DNA of 64,000 nt, taken from Rubrivivax sp. (GTDB lineage: Bacteria; Pseudomonadota; Gammaproteobacteria; Burkholderiales; Burkholderiaceae_C). The stretch lies in contig JADYZZ010000073.1 of the NCBI GenBank assembly GCA_020852865.1, positions 62,001-126,000 on the forward strand, given 5' to 3'. Both the position numbers and the translations under genes were made by a program. The notes below the pieces were generated by a model. That model searched no databases, was not told the DNA's origin, and saw only the letters and a list, made by a program, of their open reading frames with translations. Below are positions 1 to 11,607 of this stretch, piece by piece. Every line of letters begins with the position of its first letter. Positions within the stretch are counted from its first letter, which is position 1.

Positions 1-1
1 C

Positions 2-655
2 GAGGGCGACCCGCATTCGAGCTTTCGCCTCGTGCGCGCGATCAAGAACCGTTTCGGCGCCGTCAACGAGATCGGCGTGTTCGCGATGACCGAGCGCGGC
101 CTGAAGGGCGTGGCCAACCCGAGCGCGATCTTCCTGTCCACGCAGGGCGAGCCGGTGCCAGGTGCCTGCGTGCTGTGCACGCTCGAGGGCACGCGGCCGC
201 TGCTGGTGGAGGTGCAGGCGCTGGTCGACAGCGGCGGCGCGAGCCCGCGGCGGCTTTCGGTGGGCCTGGACCGCGACCGCCTGGCGATGCTGCTGGCCGT
301 GCTGCACCGGCATGCCGGCGTGAGCTGCATGGACCAGGATGTGTTCGTCAACGCCGTGGGCGGCGTGCGCATCGGCGAGCCGGCGGCCGACCTCGCGGTG
401 CTGCTCGCCATCACCAGCAGCCTGCGCGGGCGGGCGCTGCCGCGCGGCTTCATCGCCTTCGGCGAAGTGGGCCTGGCGGGCGAAGTGCGGCCGGCGCCGC
501 GCGGGCAGGAGCGGCTCAAGGAGGCAGCCAAGCTCGGCTTCAGCGTCGCCGTGGTGCCGCGCGCCAATGCGCCGAAGAAGGCGATCGAAGGGCTCACCGT
601 CCACGCGGTCGAGCGCATCGAGCAGGCGATCGAGGCCGTGCGCGGGCTGGCCTGA
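2..655 (+). CDS. radA: DNA repair protein RadA, C-terminal part (5' end outside window)
   Basis: RadA (Sms) is a RecA-like ATPase that helps process recombination intermediates by driving branch migration. The frame is open from base 2 and enters with the family signature KNRFG (in AIKNRFGAVNEIGVF), which follows the ATPase core. After it comes the Lon-protease-like C-terminal domain (VQALVDSGG, QDVFVNAVGGVRI, EPAADLAVLLAI, FGEVGLAGEVRP). The zinc finger and Walker motifs must lie upstream of the window. The GTG at base 32 is an internal valine, not a start. The C-terminal half has the expected length and no disruption. Identification is secure. Confidence 0.95.
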   Translation, partial: EGDPHSSFRLVRAIKNRFGAVNEIGVFAMTERGLKGVANPSAIFLSTQGEPVPGACVLCTLEGTRPLLVEVQALVDSGGASPRRLSVGLDRDRLAMLLAVLHRHAGVSCMDQDVFVNAVGGVRIGEPAADLAVLLAITSSLRGRALPRGFIAFGEVGLAGEVRPAPRGQERLKEAAKLGFSVAVVPRANAPKKAIEGLTVHAVERIEQAIEAVRGLA

Positions 656-731
656 GCCTGTGCAGACATGAATCGCTGACCGCCTGCGACGCCTGTTGTT
701 GGGCGCGGCGAACCCGCGCGCCCGGCCGCCG

Positions 732-1493
732 TCAGCCCCCGGCGCGTTCGCGCAGCGCCTGCGTCAAACCGTAGACGACGCGCCGCGTCTCGTTGCCGAG
801 CCGGTAGGCGTAGGCGGGCAGGCGCCGCGTCCAGTGGAACTTGCGCCGCTCGGGCGCGACGATCGTGCTCGCGATCGCCTCGTCGTGGCCGCAGGGCGTG
901 GGCGTGACGAGGCGGAATTTCAGGCCGAAGCGCCAGCCCTGGTCGAACACATGGTCGTAGGGCAGGCGCATCGGCAGCAGCCCGGCGGCGTAGCGCTCGG
1001 CGGCGCGGCGGTTCAGCAGATAGGCGCTCGAGCCCGTGCAGCGCGTGAGCATCACCGCGAGCCGGTGGCCCGGCGCCACCTCGAGATAGGGCAGCGGCGT
1101 GCCCGAGTGCACGGCCGAGAGCTTGGCCACGTCCCAGCGCCGGCGCTGCGCGACGAGCCCGGCCAGCACCGCCGGCAGCGCATCGTGCAGCAGCACGTCG
1201 TCCTCGAGCACGAGCGCGAACTCGGCGTCGCCGGCGAGGAAGTGCCGCATCACTTCCAGGTGCGACAGATAACATCCGAGCTCGCCCGGCACCGGCGTCT
1301 TGCCGTGGCGGCGGCGGTAGGTCGGCTCGTCGAGTGCGGCGCGCTGCACGGGCGTGAGCGCACGCGCGTCGACCGCCGCGAGCCGCGTCCACGCCAGACC
1401 CAGGCGCTCGAGCTGCGCGCGGATGCGTGCCAGCCGCTCGGGCGCGCGATCGAGGTTGATGACCCATGTGTGCAGTCGATCCACGGCCGGCAT
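732..1493 (-). CDS. Glycosyltransferase family 25 (LPS-type)
   Basis: 253 residues. Family 25 glycosyltransferases transfer sugars, typically galactose, onto lipopolysaccharide at the inner membrane. The protein opens with WVINLDRAPERL, the usual N-terminal signature, followed by GELGCYLSHLEV and the acidic LVLEDDVLL, which fits the family's metal/nucleotide-binding DxD region; YDHVFDQGW lies near the C-terminus. The reading frame stays open 92 codons further upstream, but that stretch has no family similarity and is antisense to the neighbouring membrane-protein gene, so I take the ATG just before PAVDRLHTW as the start. Gene ends abut: the divergent neighbour begins within about 30 bases, leaving little room for separate promoters. 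The acceptor sugar cannot be predicted. Confidence 0.85.
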   Translation of the reverse strand: MPAVDRLHTWVINLDRAPERLARIRAQLERLGLAWTRLAAVDARALTPVQRAALDEPTYRRRHGKTPVPGELGCYLSHLEVMRHFLAGDAEFALVLEDDVLLHDALPAVLAGLVAQRRRWDVAKLSAVHSGTPLPYLEVAPGHRLAVMLTRCTGSSAYLLNRRAAERYAAGLLPMRLPYDHVFDQGWRFGLKFRLVTPTPCGHDEAIASTIVAPERRKFHWTRRLPAYAYRLGNETRRVVYGLTQALRERAGG

Positions 1494-1524
1494 TGTGCGG
1501 GCGCCGCGCGCGGCGGCGGACGCC

Positions 1525-1920
1525 GTGAACGCGGCGCTCGGCTGGGTGCTGGCGGCAGCGGCGCTGGCGGTGGGCATCGCCGGCTGGGGCTGGCGCGGCG
1601 CGGTGCTGGCGCTGACGGTCATCGTGTTCTGGCTGCTGCTGCAGTTCAGCCGCTCGCTGCGCGTGCTGCGCGGCGCCGCCGGGCGGCCGCTGGGCCGGGT
1701 GCCCAATGTCGTGATGCTGCACGCCCGGCTGGCCGTCGGCATGCCGCTGCTCGAGATCCTGCGGCTCACGCGCAGCCTGGGCCGCCGGCTGAGCGAGGAG
1801 CCCGAGGTCTACGCCTGGAGCGACGAAGGCGGCGACGAGCTGCGCGTCGAACTGCGCCAGGGCCGCGTCGCGCGCTGGACGCTGCAGCGCGCGGCGCCCG
1901 AGGACGAGGGCGCGCCGTAA
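1525..1920 (+). CDS. Small conserved membrane protein, function unknown
   Basis: About 131 residues from a GTG start. The N-terminal half carries two closely spaced hydrophobic segments (WVLAAAALAVGIAG and GAVLALTVIVFWLLLQF), so it is probably an inner-membrane hairpin. The C-terminal half is soluble and basic, with LLEILRLTRSLG as its most distinctive stretch. A second in-frame GTG at 1495 would add ten residues; the choice between them is uncertain because neither has a clear ribosome-binding site. It sits 35 bases before ilvE in the same direction and is probably co-transcribed with it. I recall similar small proteins next to ilvE in Burkholderiales but know of no assigned function. Confidence 0.6.
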   Translation: MNAALGWVLAAAALAVGIAGWGWRGAVLALTVIVFWLLLQFSRSLRVLRGAAGRPLGRVPNVVMLHARLAVGMPLLEILRLTRSLGRRLSEEPEVYAWSDEGGDELRVELRQGRVARWTLQRAAPEDEGAP

Positions 1921-1955
1921 AATCGCCGCCTTTTCCCCGTACCGCAGGAGCTTCC

Positions 1956-2882
1956 ATGTCGATGTCCGACCGCGACGGCAAGATCTGGATGGACGGCCGC
2001 CTCGTCGACTGGCGCGACGCCAGGATCCACGTGCTCACGCATACGCTGCACTACGGCTGCGGCGCCTTCGAGGGCGTGCGTGCCTACAAGACGGCGAGCG
2101 GCCGGACGGCGGTGTTCCGCCTGCGCGAGCACACCGAGCGCCTGTTCAACAGCGCCAAGATCCTGCGCATGAAGCTGCCGTACACGCCGCAGCAGGTGAT
2201 GGACGCGCAATGCGAGGTGGTGCGCGCCAACCGGCTCGACAGCTGCTACCTGCGGCCGCTGGCCTGGATCGGCGACGAGAAGCTCGGCGTCAGCCCCAGG
2301 GGCAACCGCATCCACCTGATGATCGCCGCCTGGTCCTGGGGCGCCTACCTCGGCGAGGAGGGCATGAAGCGCGGCATTCGCGTCAAGACCAGCAGCTACA
2401 CGCGCCACCACGTCAACATCACGATGACGCAGGCCAAGGCGGTGAGCAACTACACCAACAGCATCCTCGCCAACATGGAGGCCACCGACGAAGGCTACGA
2501 CGAGGCGATGCTGCTCGACGCCTCGGGCTTCGTGAGCGAAGGCGCCGGCGAGAACCTGTTCGTCGTCAAGGAGGGCCGCGTCTGCACGCCCGACCTGAGC
2601 GCCGGGGCGCTGAACGGCATCACGCGCAACACGGTCTTCGCCATCTGCCGCGACCTCGGCATTCCGCTGGTGGAAAAGCGCATCACGCGCGACGAGGTGT
2701 ATATCGCCGACGAGGCTTTCTTCACCGGCACCGCGGCCGAAGTGACGCCGATCCGCGAGCTCGACCGCATCGAGATCGGCGCGGGCAGCCGCGGCCCGGT
2801 CACCGAAAAGATCCAGAGCGCCTTCTTCGACATCGTCAACGGCCGCAACGCGAAATACGCCGAGTGGCTGACGGCGGTCTGA
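1956..2882 (+). CDS. ilvE: Branched-chain amino acid aminotransferase
   Basis: 308 residues, the usual length for fold-type IV IlvE. It catalyses the last step of valine, leucine and isoleucine synthesis and the first step of their breakdown, moving the amino group between branched-chain 2-oxoacids and glutamate with PLP in the cytoplasm. Family landmarks are visible: GKIWMDGRLVDW at the N-terminus, HYGCGAFEGVRAY, the PLP-lysine region QAKAVSNYTNSI, SEGAGENLFVVK, LNGITRNTVF and the C-terminal FFTGTAAEVTPI. The ATG follows a good ribosome-binding site (CAGGAG, six bases upstream). A small zinc-finger gene starts 19 bases after the stop, so the two are likely one transcript. Confidence 0.96.
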   Translation: MSMSDRDGKIWMDGRLVDWRDARIHVLTHTLHYGCGAFEGVRAYKTASGRTAVFRLREHTERLFNSAKILRMKLPYTPQQVMDAQCEVVRANRLDSCYLRPLAWIGDEKLGVSPRGNRIHLMIAAWSWGAYLGEEGMKRGIRVKTSSYTRHHVNITMTQAKAVSNYTNSILANMEATDEGYDEAMLLDASGFVSEGAGENLFVVKEGRVCTPDLSAGALNGITRNTVFAICRDLGIPLVEKRITRDEVYIADEAFFTGTAAEVTPIRELDRIEIGAGSRGPVTEKIQSAFFDIVNGRNAKYAEWLTAV

Positions 2883-2901
2883 GCGCGAGGCGCCCCCCAC
2901 C

Positions 2902-3111
2902 ATGAGCAAGGCCCCCGAGACCGTCGTCGAACTCGCCGCCGCCGACCTGCTCGGCCCCGGCGTCACCTTCTGCCCGAACCCCAAGATGCCGCTGTGGAGC
3001 CACCACCCGCGCGTCTACATCGACATCGCGCACGACGGGCAGGGGCGCTGCGCCTATTGCGGCACGGTCTACCGGCTCGCGGCCGGCGCGCGCCCGAGCC
3101 CTGCGCATTGA
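2902..3111 (+). CDS. zf-CHCC zinc-finger domain protein
   Basis: 69 residues. The CHCC zinc-binding set is seen as VTFCPNP, WSHHPRVYIDI and the pair CAYCGTVY, matching the zf-CHCC family related to the NDUFS6 accessory subunit of mitochondrial complex I. In bacteria such proteins are small, cytoplasmic and of unproven function. It follows ilvE closely, and the metH gene converges on it with only 43 bases between stops. No ribosome-binding site stands out beyond the purine-poor CCCCCCACC, so translation may be coupled to ilvE. Confidence 0.88.
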   Translation: MSKAPETVVELAAADLLGPGVTFCPNPKMPLWSHHPRVYIDIAHDGQGRCAYCGTVYRLAAGARPSPAH

Positions 3112-3154
3112 GCGCCGCCCGCGCGCTGCGCCGCCGCCCGGCGTGTCGCGCGAG

Positions 3155-5893
<2,739 letters not shown>

Positions 5894-5910
5894 GGGCGCA
5901 ACTCCGGGTG

Positions 5911-6016
5911 GGTTGCGAGCGCCGTTGCCGCCCCCGGCCGCAGCGCAGGCTGCCCGGGGCTTACCGAGCCTGGCGGCCCCGGCGCATGCCTGGGCCATCG
6001 CAACGCTCCTCGGTGG
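5911..6016 (-). ncRNA. SAH riboswitch (S-adenosylhomocysteine-sensing leader of metH)
   Basis: Read on the minus strand, the leader begins ACCGAGGAGCGTTGCGATGG, continues to the closing CCAGGCTCGG, and ends with GCAACGGCGCTC. These are the hallmark blocks of the SAH riboswitch. ACCGAG pairs with CTCGGT as P1, TGGCCC with GGGGCC region as P2, and GAGCG with CGCTC in the pseudoknot. The class turns on genes that clear SAH, including ahcY, metH and metF, when SAH accumulates. The metH ribosome-binding site (GGAG, 5902-5905) begins six bases after the aptamer, so control by exposing that site is plausible. A likely -10 box places the transcript start almost exactly at the aptamer's 5' end. Confidence 0.9.
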
Positions 6017-6021
6017 CGGCG

Positions 6022-6027
6022 ATTGTA
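6022..6027 (-). promoter_or_regulatory. Likely -10 box for metH leader
   Basis: TACAAT on the minus strand, about six bases before the first paired base of the SAH riboswitch. It is one of the few AT-rich hexamers in this stretch. No convincing -35 box lies at 16-18 bases upstream, where the sequence is only G and C. The position is the main support: transcription would begin at the aptamer. Confidence 0.55.
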
Positions 6028-6274
6028 GCGGGCCGCCTGGGGCGGCCGCGGCCTGGGGCGGCCACGGCGTCCAGGCCATGGCCTCGGGCGGCGCGCGCCT
6101 TGCTCTGCGTAGGCGCCCGGGGCAGCGCGGAACTCCTGCGCAATCGCTCGGCCGCCTGCCGCGCTGCGCGCCCGGGGCAGCGCGACGACGACCGCGGGCG
6201 GCGCTCGGGTCTGCCCTTCGCGCCGGGTCGTCTTGCGTTACCGTGTCGGGGCCGAGAACCGCTGCCGCCGCCGC

Positions 6275-7270
6275 ATGAATGCCGACGCACTGCCCCTGCC
6301 CTGGCTGGTTGCCGACATCGGCGGCACGAACGCGCGCTTCGGCTGGGTGAGCGAGCGCGATGCGCCGGTGGCGCAGGTGCGCGTGCTGCGGACGGCCGAG
6401 CATGCCGACCCGGCTGCGGCGGCGCGCGCCTACCTCGACGCGCTGGCCGCCGCGCTGGGCAGCGCCTACGCGCCGCCGCGTGCCGCCGCGTTCGCCGTGG
6501 CCACGTCCGTCGGCGAAGACCGCATCGCGCTGACCAACAGCGCGTGGAGCTTCTCGCGCCGGGATGCCGAGCGTGCGCTCGGGCTGCAGCGCCTGGTCGT
6601 GCTCAACGACTTCGAGGCGCTGGCGCTGGCCTTGCCGCTGCTCCAGGGGCCGGAGCTGCGCGCCGTCGGAGCGGCCGGCGCGCCGGCGGCCAACGCCGCG
6701 CGGGCCGTCATCGGCCCCGGCACCGGCCTGGGCGTGGCCGGGCTGCTGCCGTTCGACGGGCGCTGGCTCGCGCTGCCCGGCGAAGGCGGCCACGCGACGC
6801 TGGCGGCAGCCGACGACTTCGAGAGCGCCCTCATCGCCGCCGCGCGCCGCGAACATGGCCATGTGTCGGCCGAGCGGCTGCTCTCGGGCGCGGGGTTGGC
6901 GCTGCTCGAGCGCGCGCTGGCCGCGGTGCTGGGGCAGGCCGCGCGCGCGCGCAGCGCCGAGCAGATCGTCGCGGCCGCGCTCGCCGGCGGCGACGCGCTG
7001 GCCGAGCGCAGCGTGCAGCAGTTCTGTGCCTTCCTCGGCGGCTTCGCCGGCGACGTGGCGCTCACGCTGGGCGCGCGCGGCGGCGTCTACATCGGCGGCG
7101 GCATCGTGCCGCGCCTGGGCGGCCTGTTCGAGCGCTCGCCGTTTCGCGCGCGCTTCGAGTCCAAGGGCCGGTTCGAGGCGTATCTGCGCGCGATACCGAC
7201 CTGGGCGATCGTCGACACGCTGGCCGCGCTGGCCGGTGCCGCGGCGCGGCTGGCTCAGGAACGCGCCTGA
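6275..7270 (+). CDS. glk: Glucokinase
   Basis: 331 residues. It phosphorylates glucose to glucose 6-phosphate with ATP in the cytoplasm. Visible landmarks are the phosphate-binding loop [33 protein letters not shown] with the catalytic aspartate, the second ATP loop [25 protein letters not shown] and [12 protein letters not shown]. Length matches bacterial Glk (about 320-335). The frame opens 14 codons earlier, but [19 protein letters not shown] gives the normal N-terminus. It is divergent from metH with its riboswitch between them, and is followed 79 bases later by a protein kinase gene. Confidence 0.94.
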   Translation: MNADALPLPWLVADIGGTNARFGWVSERDAPVAQVRVLRTAEHADPAAAARAYLDALAAALGSAYAPPRAAAFAVATSVGEDRIALTNSAWSFSRRDAERALGLQRLVVLNDFEALALALPLLQGPELRAVGAAGAPAANAARAVIGPGTGLGVAGLLPFDGRWLALPGEGGHATLAAADDFESALIAAARREHGHVSAERLLSGAGLALLERALAAVLGQAARARSAEQIVAAALAGGDALAERSVQQFCAFLGGFAGDVALTLGARGGVYIGGGIVPRLGGLFERSPFRARFESKGRFEAYLRAIPTWAIVDTLAALAGAAARLAQERA

Positions 7271-7349
7271 GCAGCGCGGCGCGAGCCGGCGGCAAGTCCC
7301 GCGCCGGAGGGGGCCGCGGCAGGCCGATTCTGGAACATACTGCCGCACG

Positions 7350-8495
7350 ATGAGCCCGACCCCCTCCGTGCCGCCCGATCCGCCCGCGTCGCGGCCGCCC
7401 GACGACGAGGCCAAGACGATGCTCGTGCCGCGGCGCGACAAGGACGCCGGGCTGGCGCGCGGCACCCATCTGGCGCAGTACCTGATCGAGCGGCCGCTGG
7501 GCGTCGGCGGCCACGGCATCGTCTACCGGGCCTACGACACCGCGCTGCAGCGCTCGCTGGCGATCAAGGAGTACATGCCCGCGACGATCGCCACGCGCAC
7601 GCCCGAGGGCCGCGTCGTGCCGCGCCTGCCGCGCTTCGAGGAGGCCTTCGCCGCGGGCCTGCGCAGCTTTCTCAACGAGGCCAAGCTGCTGGCGCATTTC
7701 GATCACCCGGCACTGGTGAAGGTGCACCAGTTCTGGAGCGACAACGGCACCGCCTACATGGCGATGACGCTCGTCGAGTCGATCACGATGAAGAGATGGC
7801 TGGCCGAACTGGGCGCGCCGCCGCCCGAACGCTGGCTGCGCTCGATCGCCGCCGAGCTGGCCGACGTGCTGGCGCTGCTGCATGCGCAGAACTGCTTTCA
7901 CCGCGACATCGCGCCCGACAACATCGTGCTGCGCTTCGAGCGCGGCAGCGGCGAGGGCGAGCCGCGGCCGCGGCCGATGCTGCTCGACTTCGGCTCGGCG
8001 CGGCGCGTCGTGGGCGAAGCGACGCAGCAGCTCACCGCGCTGCTCAAGCCGGGTTATTCGCCGCCCGAGCAGTACGAGGGCGAGACCTCGGCGCGCCAGG
8101 GCCCCTGGACCGACGTCTACGCGCTGGGCGCCGTGCTCTACGGCGCCGTGACGGGTGCGCCGCCGCCGTCGTCGATCGCGCGCGTGATGCGCGACGAGAT
8201 GACGCCCGCGTCGCAGGCCGGCGCCGGGCGCTATTCGCCGCAGCTGCTGGCCGCCATCGACGCCGCGCTCGCCGTGCGGCCCGAGCAGCGGCTGCGCTCG
8301 ATGGCCGATTTCAAGGCGATGCTCGAGCAGCCGTATCGCGAGCACGGGGCGGCAGCCGGATCGGGGGCCGCCGCGGACACGCCGGCGCTGCAAGGCGCGC
8401 CGGCGGCAGCACCCGCACAGGCCGCCTGGCCCTGGTTCGCGGCGGCCGCGCTGGTGGCGCTGGCCGCGCTGGCGCTGTGGTGGTGGCGCGGCTGA
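7350..8495 (+). CDS. Membrane-anchored serine/threonine protein kinase
   Basis: 381 residues. A eukaryote-like kinase domain spans about residues 30-330: glycine loop [11 protein letters not shown], the ATP lysine in LAIKEYMP, catalytic loop [11 protein letters not shown], metal-binding LLDFGSARR and the substrate-side [10 protein letters not shown]. The catalytic loop has Ala where many kinases have Lys (HRDxKPxN), a variant I recall in other bacterial kinases. An Ala/Pro linker then leads to one C-terminal membrane segment ([18 protein letters not shown]) ending in RG, so the kinase faces the cytoplasm with no sensor domain outside. No phosphatase, FHA or type VI secretion gene is nearby. 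The large secreted protein downstream is the only nearby same-strand candidate partner. Confidence 0.88.
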   Translation: MSPTPSVPPDPPASRPPDDEAKTMLVPRRDKDAGLARGTHLAQYLIERPLGVGGHGIVYRAYDTALQRSLAIKEYMPATIATRTPEGRVVPRLPRFEEAFAAGLRSFLNEAKLLAHFDHPALVKVHQFWSDNGTAYMAMTLVESITMKRWLAELGAPPPERWLRSIAAELADVLALLHAQNCFHRDIAPDNIVLRFERGSGEGEPRPRPMLLDFGSARRVVGEATQQLTALLKPGYSPPEQYEGETSARQGPWTDVYALGAVLYGAVTGAPPPSSIARVMRDEMTPASQAGAGRYSPQLLAAIDAALAVRPEQRLRSMADFKAMLEQPYREHGAAAGSGAAADTPALQGAPAAAPAQAAWPWFAAAALVALAALALWWWRG

Positions 8496-9185
8496 AGCGC
8501 GGCGCGCTGTGGTTCATGGGCCGATCGTCTGGCCGGAGTGGGCTCAGCGCCCCGGGGGTTGCCCAAGACCAGCCGAGCCGGCGCCGCACGACGGCGCAAT
8601 GCCGAGCCAAAGCAAGTCAAGCGGTCGCTGCCGGGAATGAGGCCGCTTCGGCCTTTGCGGAGAGCTGACAGGGACTCCGATTCAAGGGCGTAGGCGTGCT
8701 CACTGCCGCGACGCTGCGCACGGCACGTAGCGCCGGCTCCTGTTCAGCGCAGCTGCGTGCGCGGCCGCTCGAAAGGGTCGGCACCGGCCACGCCGCCGCT
8801 GGCCGCCGCGATGCGAGTGGCCGCGGTGTTGACACTCAGGTAGCTCAGCCCGAGTGCCGCAGGCGTGCCGAAGTGCGCCGAATTCGCCGTCGCCGTTCCC
8901 TGGCACCGCCGGCAGTTGGGGCTTCTTCGCCCGCGCTGGTGGCCACCCGACGAGTGCCTTGCCGAGGCGGTCGAACATGGAATGGCGGCATGTTGTTGCG
9001 GTCGCGCGCCGGGCCGCCGCAGGGCCCCGATTCCCGGGGGGGACATTGCTCCGACCGGCCATGCTGGGGGGACCGATCCACCCTATAGTGACCTGCCGGC
9101 CGCTGCCCGAACTCGCCTGCAATCTCCTCATACCCCCTTGCAAATGGTCTCGAAGCCACGCTCCCGCCCCCGCCCCCGTCCCCAC
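8496..9185 (+). other. 690-base stretch without a convincing gene
   Basis: Open frames here are short, rich in Arg/Ala/Pro and without family signatures on either strand. One minus-strand frame (8744-9046) is less skewed but I cannot relate it to a family; it could be a decayed gene. A short hairpin AGGCCG-CTT-CGGCCT with three T after it (8640-8657) might end the kinase transcript. TATAGT at 9084-9089 is a possible -10 box for the secreted-protein gene, without a good -35. The stretch looks less GC-uniform than the surrounding coding sequence. Confidence 0.5.
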
Positions 9186-10907
9186 ATGTCCGCTGCCCGG
9201 ACACTACCCACGACTGCCGCCTGCGCGCTGATGCTGATGATCTGGTTGAGTATGCCCGCTGCCAAGGCCCAGGGCATCAACTTCGGCAACATGCTGCGCA
9301 ATGCGCTCAGCCCAGCAGCGGCCCAGTGCCGGACGCTGCTGGCCTGGGTGCGCACGCAACCGCCAGCGGCGGCTTCACCGGATGCGGCCGCCGAGCCGCG
9401 CCGCCGCCACATGCTCGAGCCCCGGGGCCTCGACGCCCGCACCACCCACTTGCTGTCCGATGAGGTCTTCGCCAAGCACTTCGGCAAGCCCTACGAGCAG
9501 CTCACGATGCAGGACTTCCGCACCTTCCAGCAGGAGACGGCGCGCGCCTGCATGCAGGGCGGCGAGTTCACGCCCGCTGAGTGGCAGACTGTGCAGACGC
9601 TGTGGAACCAGCACCAGCATGCCCGACTGGTGCAGGGGCTGCAGGCGCGCCGAGCCCAGTTGGAGGCAAGCGAACGCGAGGCGGCCACCGCCAAGTCCGA
9701 GGTCAACCAGCTGGCCGACGAGCTGATGCAGGCCCAGCCGGGGGCGATGACGCTGGCCCGGCTTCAGGCGATTCGCGATCGCGGCAAGGCCGTCGTGCCC
9801 AAAGCGGGCATCGACGCGCAGCAGGCCTTCGATGCCGCCTACCAGCAGGCGGTGCATGCCGTCGTACCGACCCTGCTGCGGCAACGCCTGAATGAGGCGC
9901 TGGCGCAGGCGCGCAGCGGCGACGACCTGGCCGCGCTTGCACGTGCGCGCGAAAGCGTGATCGCCCAGGCGTCGGGTTTTGGCGTGGCCATAGCCGGCGA
10001 CGACCCGGCCCTGGTTGCGCTGCAGCGACGCGAGCAGGAGCTGACCCTGGCCGCTGCCGAGGCCGAGCGGCGCGAGCTGGCGGCGTTTGCCGATGGCCTG
10101 CCCGGCCTCGAGGCAGGCGTGGCGTGGCATCGCAGGTTCCAGTCGCGATGGGGCAGCGCGGCCGGGCGCACGCCTGGCGAGTTGGGTGCCGTGCATGCCG
10201 ACTTCCGCCAGCGGCGCGAGGCTGTGCTCGCACGCGTGGGGGTGCAGCTGATTCGCGCCGTCCAGCAGTCCACGTCGGTCGCCGAGGCGCAGTCCAGCGT
10301 CGCCCGCTATACGCTGCCCTTCGAGTCCCACCACCCCAGTGTGCAGGCGATGGTGGCCGCGGTCGAGGAGCGGCTGAAACTGATCGAGCGCAACGAGGCC
10401 CTCGGCCGCGCCACTGCGCCGGGGTCCGCGCAGCTTGCGGCGGCGCCACCGCCGCAAGCGGCAGCTCCGGCCGCACTCCGCATGAGTGCGCCACCGGCGG
10501 AAGCCTCGCGTCCCGGCGAGCCGAGCGAGGAGGTGATGTACGAACTCGTACGCACCAAGTTCGACAACGCCGCAAAGCGCGTCAAGGGCCTGTACGACCA
10601 ATGCGCCGGCGGGGGCGATCGCAACAATCCCGTCAACGCGATGATGTGCCTGGGCCTGAACATGCAGCGCGGCATGACCGGCGGGGCCGCCGCCGCACCC
10701 ACTCGTATCGTCAAGTTCGCCAAGATCGGTTGCGAGAAGTCGCCCAGCCGTCCGGGTTACAACTGCGAGTACGAGATCCAAACCGACAGCCCGATCAACA
10801 AGCAGTTCGCGTCGATGACCGGATTCCAGCTCGATCAAGCGGGATTCGGCCAGGCGCGCTTCGTACGCAACCGCGACGGGCTGTGGCTGATGATCACCGG
10901 CGAGTAA
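9186..10907 (+). CDS. Secreted protein of unknown function with coiled-coil-like core
   Basis: 573 residues; not recognised. It begins with a clear signal peptide (hydrophobic ALMLMIWLSMPAAKA, likely cleaved before QGINFG), so the mature protein is periplasmic or exported. Residues about 100-420 are rich in Ala, Gln, Glu and Arg with long helical stretches (LEASEREAATAKSEVNQLAD, LAAAEAERRELAAFADG). A Pro/Ala linker (about 420-460) leads to a C-terminal domain with several cysteines (YDQCAGGG, MMCLGLN, IGCEKSP, GYNCEYEI) that could form disulfides. An in-frame ATG at 9144 would add a basic RSRPRPRP stretch before the signal peptide. It stands alone, flanked by two 700-base gene-poor stretches, downstream of the kinase gene. 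Confidence 0.75.
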   Translation: MSAARTLPTTAACALMLMIWLSMPAAKAQGINFGNMLRNALSPAAAQCRTLLAWVRTQPPAAASPDAAAEPRRRHMLEPRGLDARTTHLLSDEVFAKHFGKPYEQLTMQDFRTFQQETARACMQGGEFTPAEWQTVQTLWNQHQHARLVQGLQARRAQLEASEREAATAKSEVNQLADELMQAQPGAMTLARLQAIRDRGKAVVPKAGIDAQQAFDAAYQQAVHAVVPTLLRQRLNEALAQARSGDDLAALARARESVIAQASGFGVAIAGDDPALVALQRREQELTLAAAEAERRELAAFADGLPGLEAGVAWHRRFQSRWGSAAGRTPGELGAVHADFRQRREAVLARVGVQLIRAVQQSTSVAEAQSSVARYTLPFESHHPSVQAMVAAVEERLKLIERNEALGRATAPGSAQLAAAPPPQAAAPAALRMSAPPAEASRPGEPSEEVMYELVRTKFDNAAKRVKGLYDQCAGGGDRNNPVNAMMCLGLNMQRGMTGGAAAAPTRIVKFAKIGCEKSPSRPGYNCEYEIQTDSPINKQFASMTGFQLDQAGFGQARFVRNRDGLWLMITGE

Positions 10908-11607
10908 GGTACGGCGTGCGTGCGGACCCGGTCGATGTTCTGCCGCGGGCAGCCTGCCGCGGCAGCAGCCGATTGCGCCTGACCTCGGCCGTACCGGCTG
11001 CGGCCCGGCGCTCGAACGGCATGCACATCGTCCGCCGAGGCGGAAGGCTCTTGGTCAGCGCGCGCCAAACGCCGCCCATGTGCGGCGCGCAGCAGCAGGC
11101 GTTGACTGCCGTGCGATGCGCGTTGCGCGCAGCGTCATGCGCGCGGTCGGGGGACTGACCTCGATGCCACAGCAGTGCGCGATCTCGCGCGCGACTTCGT
11201 CCCACATATATCCGGACGTTCTTAGGTGATCACGGGCGGCATGTCGACTGGGTTGATGCGCAGGTCTGCCCCCTGCAGTCCCGAGGCGCGCAATGCAATA
11301 TGGGCGCATCGAGCCTTGGCAGGTGTTCGACCCGACGAGTGTGTCGGGGTGTGCGGTTCGCCCGGTCGAGGTGAGGTCCTGCCCGACCACGATGCGGCGC
11401 GCAGGTTCTGCGAACGCCACGCATCACTCGCTCGATGGGCGGCTTCGCTCCGCGCAGCCAATCCGCACCCCGGTTACAGATCGTCTACGCTGCATCGTTC
11501 CGGGGCCCTGCCGGCGGCCACCGGCGGCTGAGGCAACGCGCCCGAGGTTCGGCTCGACGGAGTCGGGCTAAAGTCACGCCCGCCGGCCGCCGCCGGCTGC
11601 CGCCGCG
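10908..11607 (+). other. 700-base stretch without a convincing gene
   Basis: No frame on either strand has a normal composition over a useful length. On the minus strand around 11070-11220, WDEVAREIAHCCGIEVSP followed by TARMTLRAT resembles the short helix-turn-helix stretch of mobile-element accessory proteins, so this may be a worn fragment of a transferred gene; that is a weak guess. CTGCCGCGGCAG near 10965 is a perfect palindrome. AT-containing patches (around 11205 and 11290) stand out from the surrounding GC-rich sequence. The peptide ABC operon begins at the right edge. Confidence 0.45.

Noticed and set aside
696..1955. Upstream extension of the ilvE frame
   Set aside because: It is antisense to the glycosyltransferase gene and the ATG at 1956 has both the ribosome site and the family N-terminus.
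5911..6016. Cobalamin riboswitch upstream of metH
   Set aside because: The B12-box and conserved core of cobalamin riboswitches are not present; the blocks match the SAH class instead.
5894..7519. N-terminal extension of metH to give a protein of over 1,400 residues
   Set aside because: It is antisense to glk and the kinase gene, runs through the SAH riboswitch and has no homocysteine-barrel motifs.
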